Assembly (NCBI RefSeq): GCF_018449435.1
Contig: NZ_JAHCMU010000020.1
Coordinates: forward strand, 23,099 to 87,098
DNA length: 64,000 nucleotides
Direction of reading: 5' to 3'
Source of the DNA: Flagellimonas sp. 389
Lineage (GTDB): Bacteria; Bacteroidota; Bacteroidia; Flavobacteriales; Flavobacteriaceae
Shown: piece by piece, positions 63,813 through 64,000 of the stretch
Numbering within the stretch: position 1 is the first letter of the stretch
Layout: each line of letters starts with the position of its first letter
The notes under the pieces: model-generated
Told to the model about the DNA's origin: nothing
Databases searched by the model: none
The model's input: only the letters and a program-made list of their open reading frames with translations
Translations under genes and position numbers: made by a program

Positions 63813-63938
63813 ATGAATCAAAAGGAATTAATAGAAATAGGATATAGAATAATTAGATGTGAAGGCACCGAAGAAGAAATTGATTCTTTTATTGAAACTT
63901 TCAATAAAAATGTACCTCACCCATGTAGCCTTCCCTAA
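63813..63938 (+). pseudogene. Truncated bacteriocin-immunity-like ORF (colicin E immunity type)
   Basis: A 41-codon frame from ATG 63813. The peptide contains ELIEIGYRIIRCEGTEEE and ends with NVPHPCSLP. This resembles the first half of colicin/pyocin immunity proteins (PF01320), which have a CEGDE-type stretch and an EHPSGSDLI-type stretch; full ones are 85-90 residues. The frame stops just where the sequence changes character (from about 63936), so it looks cut by an insertion. It could also be a short unrelated protein; no toxin gene is seen in the window. Confidence 0.5.
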
Positions 63939-64000
63939 AAATAGGACAGCTTAAAATTAGAATTTTCTAACTTTAAATTTTAACTGTCACATGAAAAAAA
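63936..64000 (+). mobile_element. Possible left end of an insertion sequence
   Basis: The bases after the broken immunity-like frame are AT-rich (GGACAGCTTAAAATTAG and so on). They end with ATGAAAAAAA at 63991, a possible start of a transposase gene that runs off the window. No inverted repeat partner can be seen, so this is inference from the truncation. Confidence 0.3.

Overview
The window looks like chromosome of a marine flavobacterium (Bacteroidota, Flavobacteriaceae). The DNA is AT-rich. It carries a SusC/SusD pair, many lipoproteins whose signal peptide ends in a Cys lipobox, a second TonB-dependent receptor with a carboxypeptidase-like N-terminal domain, TAnnTTTG-type promoter boxes and sodium-driven sugar symporters. 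I saw no rRNA, tRNA or CRISPR array. The genus cannot be fixed from the sequence alone.

Layout. 1-1.6 kb: the 5' part of a HI0933-type flavoprotein gene and a GDPD lipoprotein. 1.7-12 kb: an alpha-glucan/maltose locus, with GH13 amylase lipoprotein, GH65 disaccharide phosphorylase and LacI regulator on the minus strand, divergent from SusC-SusD. A LacI-type operator lies in the divergent gap and a strong terminator follows SusD. 12.2-15.5 kb: a large VCBS/ASPIC surface lipoprotein. 15.5-33.5 kb: the most interesting part. It holds a YeiH-type exporter, a LacI regulator, an NADPH-FMN reductase, an aldo/keto reductase, an SsuD/SmoC-type flavin monooxygenase, two SGLT-type sodium/sugar symporters, a Tat-exported molybdenum sulfite dehydrogenase with its cytochrome c, two more VCBS/ASPIC lipoproteins and a vanadium-haloperoxidase-type lipoprotein. 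Two perfect copies of the same palindrome (ATGTAAACGTTTACAT) sit before yeiH and between the FMN reductase and the aldo/keto reductase. I read this as a sulfosugar (sulfoquinovose-like) monooxygenase pathway: uptake by SSS symporter, oxidative desulfonation, reduction of the aldehyde product, export of sulfite and its periplasmic oxidation to sulfate.

33.5-49.7 kb: mixed cell-envelope and signalling genes. These include a GyrI/SRPBCC-like protein, a propeller-like lipoprotein, a 1238-residue phosphoesterase-outer membrane barrel fusion, an HD protein with a Pycsar-effector-like membrane domain, a GAF protein, a small metallophosphoesterase, a porin-like barrel, a penicillin-acylase-type lipoprotein, a PhnA fragment-like protein and an ABC exporter. 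49.8-55 kb: a housekeeping minus-strand run with TrmB, LysE, alkyltransferase-like protein, Mrp, NifU-like scaffold, ferredoxin reductase and 2Fe-2S ferredoxin, with a four-helix-bundle gene inserted. 55-57.8 kb: a MurG-like glycosyltransferase convergent with a PhoR/PhoB-like two-component pair. 58-62.9 kb: a TonB-dependent receptor and an internally duplicated beta-helix lipoprotein, preceded by PhoB-box-like repeats in 11-bp phase. The right end holds a small hypothetical lipoprotein, a REP-like hairpin and a truncated immunity-protein-like ORF that appears cut by a possible insertion sequence running off the window.
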